NCBI GenBank assembly: GCA_016789035.1
Contig: JAEUSC010000413.1
Span: forward strand, 1 to 10,331
Source: Candidatus Omnitrophota bacterium
GTDB lineage: Bacteria; Omnitrophota; Gorgyraeia; Zapsychrales; Fredricksoniimonadaceae
Reading direction: 5' to 3'
Length of the DNA stretch: 10,331 nucleotides
The translations under genes and the position numbers were made by a program. This document shows, piece by piece, positions 7,302 through 10,331 of the stretch. Position 1 is the stretch's first letter. Each line of letters opens with the position of its first letter. Under the pieces are notes generated by a model that did no database searches, had not been told where the DNA came from, and saw nothing but the letters and a program-made list of their open reading frames with translations.

Positions 7302-8228
7302 ATGAATATTAAATCCATTCCATCAAGAATAGCCGTTGTCTTTGGGATTGTTTTACCTGAGTGTTGCCAGGCTTTTGCGTTGGAAAAGACGGTAACTGTG
7401 CAGGGAACGACGTCCAGCGTTTCAAATATCATCAATTGGATTATTGAAGCCTGCGTGAAGTATAGTTTTCAGGTTCTCGGTGGACTGATGCTCTTGGGCA
7501 TCGGATGGTTTGTAGGCAATTTCTTTGCACGACTGACCCGTGACATGCTGAAAAAAAAGAATGTGGATGTGACGGTCACAAAGTTTATTGCGGGTGCTGT
7601 TAAATTGTTGGTCATGATTTTTGCGGCCATTGCGGCCTTAAGTAAGTTTGGAATTGAGATTGCTCCGATCATTGCCGGTCTTTCCGTGGTTGGTTTTGGT
7701 ACAAGTTTTGCGCTGCAAGGGCCGCTTTCTAATTATGCGGCTGGGATCACGCTTGTTTTTACTAAGCCTTTTAAGGTCGGTGATATCATCGAAGTGGTCA
7801 ATGTTCACGGTGAAGTCGAGGACATGACCCTTTCGCGGACGGTGCTCATTACCATTGACGGTGACAAGATTGTGATCCCCAATAAGCATATTATTGGGGA
7901 AATTATCCATAATTTTTCGGCATTAAAGCGGGTGGACGTGACAGTGGGTGTCAGTTATTCCTGCGACATTGATCATGTCTTGCGGGTGATCAAGGAAGTT
8001 GTCGATGATGATGCCCGCGTCATAACCAGCAGGGGGGCTAAGATCGGCATTTCAGAATTTGCCGAATCCAGCGTTAATGTCTTTGTGCGTCTCTGGTGCA
8101 AGCAAGAGCATTATTATGATGTTAAGTTCGCGATTAACAGGAATATTTTACAGGCGCTTAAGAAGAATCAGATTGAAATTCCATTCCCACAAAGAGACAT
8201 TCGGATTATTGAACATAAGGTTGCTTAA
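7302..8228 (+). CDS. MscS-family small-conductance mechanosensitive channel
   Basis: An inner-membrane channel that opens under membrane tension to release solutes during hypo-osmotic shock. It is 308 residues against 286 for E. coli MscS. Residues 1-27 look like a signal peptide, with possible cleavage after AFA (27). Membrane helices follow at about 55-75 and 95-114. The pore-lining helix, about 119-150, has the family's Gly/Ala-rich pattern AGLSVVGFGTSFALQGPLSN. The beta domain follows with FKVGDIIEV, SRTVLITIDGDKIVIPN and HNFS, and the C-terminal domain ends in IEIPFPQRDI. All three MscS layers are present, so a working heptameric channel is likely. The extra length compared with E. coli MscS is explained by the N-terminal leader, which fits the periplasmic N-terminus of the family. 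The gene lies 53 bases after the cysteine-rich protein gene and two bases before the aldolase/dehydrogenase gene, which suggests co-transcription. Confidence 0.94.
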   Translation: MNIKSIPSRIAVVFGIVLPECCQAFALEKTVTVQGTTSSVSNIINWIIEACVKYSFQVLGGLMLLGIGWFVGNFFARLTRDMLKKKNVDVTVTKFIAGAVKLLVMIFAAIAALSKFGIEIAPIIAGLSVVGFGTSFALQGPLSNYAAGITLVFTKPFKVGDIIEVVNVHGEVEDMTLSRTVLITIDGDKIVIPNKHIIGEIIHNFSALKRVDVTVGVSYSCDIDHVLRVIKEVVDDDARVITSRGAKIGISEFAESSVNVFVRLWCKQEHYYDVKFAINRNILQALKKNQIEIPFPQRDIRIIEHKVA

Positions 8229-8230
8229 TC

Positions 8231-10201
8231 ATGAAGAACTTATTCGAAAATAAAGAGGCAGAAATTTTTGCAGACGATCCCTTGCAGATGCGAGTTTATA
8301 CATCGCGTCTGTTGGGTCGGGAAGCGGATTTGGTTTTGCACGGTGGTGGCAATACCTCGGTCAAGGCCCAGGTCAAGAATCTCTTTGGTGAGTGGGAGGA
8401 TGTTTTATATATCAAGGGGAGTGGCTGGGATCTGGCCACTATTGACAAGAAAGGATTTGCCGCGGTTAAAATGGATGTGCTTTTGAAAATGGCACAGTTA
8501 GAAACCTTAAACGATACCGCCATGGTGAAAACTCAACGCGCGGCCATGCTGGACCCTAATGCTCCGACGCCTTCTGTGGAGGCGATCTTACACGCCATTA
8601 TTCCATTTAAATATGTCGATCATACCCATGCCGATGCGATCGTTACGATCACAAATACATCCGATGGGGCCAAGCGCATCGCGCAGGTGTTTGGTAAAAG
8701 AGTTTTGTATGTTCCGTATGTAATGCCGGGGTTTATCTTGGCCCGCAAAGTGTATGAAATGACGCAGGGAATCGATTGGAAAGAGATCGACGCAATCATT
8801 CTTCTTAATCATGGAATTTTTACGTTTCATGACGAGGCCAAAGAAAGCTACAGTCAGATGATCCGACTGGTTTCGGACGCTGAAAGGTATTTGGCGAAGC
8901 ATGCTCCGTATAAGGTGAAAGGTGCTGCAGCTCAAAAAGTCGATCTGAAGCAATTGTCCCTGCTGCGCAAGGAGGTTTCATCGGCCAAGGGCGGGGCCAT
9001 GCTGGCGCAATTGAAAGAAGAAAAAACACACGTTCAATTTTCTTCACACAAAAATGTCCGGAACATAGCAACGCGCGGACCATTGACGCCCGATCACATC
9101 ATCCGCACCAAACAGTCGGCCCTGGTATTGGGAACTGATCCTCAAAAGGATGTCAGAGATTATGCACAGTGTTATCAGCAGTATTTTAAGAAGCATGCTT
9201 TATCCCATCATCACCCGATAGATGCGGCACCGCGCTGGGCTGTCTGGCCGGATCGCGGTGTTATCAGTTTTGGGGCGACCCTTAAAGATGCAAAAATCAC
9301 ATCAGATATCGTAGATCACACCATCAAGGCCATCAGCCAGGCCGAGACAATGGGCGGCTGGGCGGCGCTTCCGGCCAAAGATTTGTTTGAAATGGAATAT
9401 TGGGAGCTGGAACAAGCGAAACTGAAAAAGAATACAGCTCCGCCGGAGTTTCAAGGCAAAATTGTGTTGGTGACCGGGGCTGCTAGCGGTATCGGCCGGG
9501 CCTGTGTTGAAAAATTTTGTAGCCTTGGTGCCGTGGTTGCGGCGTTGGATATCTCCGCGGAAGTCCTTAACATCTACAAGGACGAACCCGTGCTTCCCAT
9601 GGTTTGTGATTTAACAAAATCGGCACAGGTGACTAAGGCGGTGGAAAAAATCGTTCGGCATTTTGGCGGCCTCGATGTCCTCGTCAGCAATGCCGGCACA
9701 TTTCCCCAGAGTCAACGGATCGAACAGATGAGCGAGGATATTTGGGAAAAAAGTTTGGCTATCAATTTAAGCAGTCATCAGCGGTTGCTTCAGGCATGTA
9801 TTCCGTTTTTGGCTAACGGCTTGGATCCGGCGGTCATCATTGTGGGTTCAAAAAATGTCCCAGCGCCCGGGCCTGGAGCTTCGGCGTATTCCGTTGCCAA
9901 GGCGGGGCTGACGCAGCTGGCCCGTCTGGCCGCTCTTGAGCTTGCCGCCTCGGGAATCCGTGTGAATGTCGTTCATCCGAATCAGGTTTTTGATACGGCA
10001 ATTTGGACTCGCGATGTATTGGAAAAGCGGGCCAAGGCGTATGGTCTTTCTGTGGAGGAATACAAGACCAACAATCTTTTAAAGACCACTATTGAAAGCC
10101 GGGATGTGGCGGCTTTGGTGGCCGTCATGGCCGGTGGGGCGTTTTCTAAAACGACGGGGGCGCAAGTGCCGATTGACGGGGGAAACGAGAGGGTTATTTG
10201 A
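8231..10201 (+). CDS. Bifunctional class II aldolase / short-chain dehydrogenase
   Basis: A 656-residue cytoplasmic fusion of two enzymes, near the usual 680-700 of the family that includes B. subtilis YuxG. Residues 1 to about 230 form a class II (RhaD/FucA/AraD-type) aldolase domain with GGGNTSVK, KGSGWDL, E117 in SVEAILH, and likely metal ligands H131 and H133 (HTHAD) and H194 (LLNHG). After a linker region, residues from about 408 form an NAD(P)-dependent short-chain dehydrogenase. It has TGAASGIG (415-422), SNAG, catalytic S540, Y553 and K557 in the normal S-x12-YxxxK spacing, and a C-terminal IDGGNE. Both active sites look intact. Family members cleave rhamnulose-1-phosphate and oxidise lactaldehyde, but no rhamnose genes are in the window, so the substrate is open. 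The ATG at 8231, two bases after the channel stop, has only a weak AAGG at 8217-8220, so coupling is plausible. Confidence 0.92.
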   Translation: MKNLFENKEAEIFADDPLQMRVYTSRLLGREADLVLHGGGNTSVKAQVKNLFGEWEDVLYIKGSGWDLATIDKKGFAAVKMDVLLKMAQLETLNDTAMVKTQRAAMLDPNAPTPSVEAILHAIIPFKYVDHTHADAIVTITNTSDGAKRIAQVFGKRVLYVPYVMPGFILARKVYEMTQGIDWKEIDAIILLNHGIFTFHDEAKESYSQMIRLVSDAERYLAKHAPYKVKGAAAQKVDLKQLSLLRKEVSSAKGGAMLAQLKEEKTHVQFSSHKNVRNIATRGPLTPDHIIRTKQSALVLGTDPQKDVRDYAQCYQQYFKKHALSHHHPIDAAPRWAVWPDRGVISFGATLKDAKITSDIVDHTIKAISQAETMGGWAALPAKDLFEMEYWELEQAKLKKNTAPPEFQGKIVLVTGAASGIGRACVEKFCSLGAVVAALDISAEVLNIYKDEPVLPMVCDLTKSAQVTKAVEKIVRHFGGLDVLVSNAGTFPQSQRIEQMSEDIWEKSLAINLSSHQRLLQACIPFLANGLDPAVIIVGSKNVPAPGPGASAYSVAKAGLTQLARLAALELAASGIRVNVVHPNQVFDTAIWTRDVLEKRAKAYGLSVEEYKTNNLLKTTIESRDVAALVAVMAGGAFSKTTGAQVPIDGGNERVI

Positions 10202-10245
10202 TTTTTGCCCAATATTTGTCGCGGTGTTCATGATTATATTAAATA

Positions 10246-10252
10246 GAAGAGG
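10246..10252 (+). promoter_or_regulatory. Shine-Dalgarno of the truncated zinc-ribbon gene
   Basis: GAAGAGG, or a near variant of the consensus, lies five bases before ATG 10258. It supports a real gene start there although only 74 bases of the gene are visible. The rest of the 56-base gap holds AT-rich sequence and no clear terminator. Confidence 0.5.
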
Positions 10253-10257
10253 CCATT

Positions 10258-10331
10258 ATGCAAACATGCGCTTATTGTTTTCATAATCTATCAGATAATG
10301 CGGTTTATTGTGACCAATGCGGTCGGCCGGT
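10258..10331 (+). CDS. Start of a zinc-ribbon protein, cut by the window end
   Basis: Only the first 24 codons are present, and the frame is open to the last base. They begin MQTCAYCFHNLSD and continue to YCDQCGRP. Cysteines at 4, 7, 18 and 21 give C-x2-C-x10-C-x2-C-G, the pattern of short N-terminal zinc ribbons found on many bacterial proteins, often ahead of membrane or regulatory domains. The gene starts 56 bases after the aldolase/dehydrogenase stop and has a plausible Shine-Dalgarno. What follows the ribbon, and so the function, cannot be seen. Confidence 0.7.
   Translation, partial: MQTCAYCFHNLSDNAVYCDQCGRP

Noticed and set aside
8231..10201. Naming the aldolase/dehydrogenase gene rhaD or yuxG.
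   Set aside because: The domain layout fits that family, but nothing in the window ties it to rhamnose, so a symbol would overstate what can be seen.
10205..10240. A possible promoter before the zinc-ribbon gene, with TATATT at 10235-10240.
   Set aside because: The only -35-like hexamers are at wrong distances (13 or 24 bases), and there is no extended -10 TG in place, so support is too weak.

Overview
All genes in this window lie on the + strand and are tightly packed, with no gap longer than about 70 bases. Base composition looks moderate and even, with no insertion sequence, tRNA, rRNA or CRISPR array. The gene set suggests a Gram-negative-type bacterium: two proteins have apparent export signals, and there is an MscS-type channel and a classical menaquinone pathway. 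A fused membrane/spermidine-synthase-like protein and a fused aldolase/short-chain dehydrogenase are common in environmental lineages such as Omnitrophota or deltaproteobacteria-like groups. That placement is a low-confidence guess.

Left part (1-4525): an isochorismate synthase (menF) is followed almost without a gap by menD. Together they take chorismate through isochorismate to SEPHCHC, the first two committed steps of classical menaquinone synthesis. After 21 bases comes a Pif1/RecD-like DNA helicase, where menH, menC, menB or menE would often be expected. One base after the helicase begins a large fused membrane/spermidine-synthase-like protein (4527-6722). The spacing suggests these four genes are co-transcribed although their functions look unrelated.

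Middle (6723-8228): a 70-base gap holds a perfect extended -10 promoter motif and a strong Shine-Dalgarno, so a second transcription unit probably starts here. Its first gene encodes a 151-residue exported cysteine-rich protein of no recognised family. The protein carries a twin CX3C arrangement, and this is the most unusual item in the window. It is followed by an MscS-family mechanosensitive channel with an apparent signal peptide.

Right part (8231-10331): two bases after the channel gene begins a bifunctional class II aldolase/short-chain dehydrogenase, probably acting on a sugar phosphate or related polyol. The window ends inside a new gene whose first residues form a four-cysteine zinc ribbon.

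No complete novel multi-gene system is evident. The best candidates for a second look are the twin-CX3C secreted protein and its pairing with the MscS channel, and the helicase inside a menaquinone operon.
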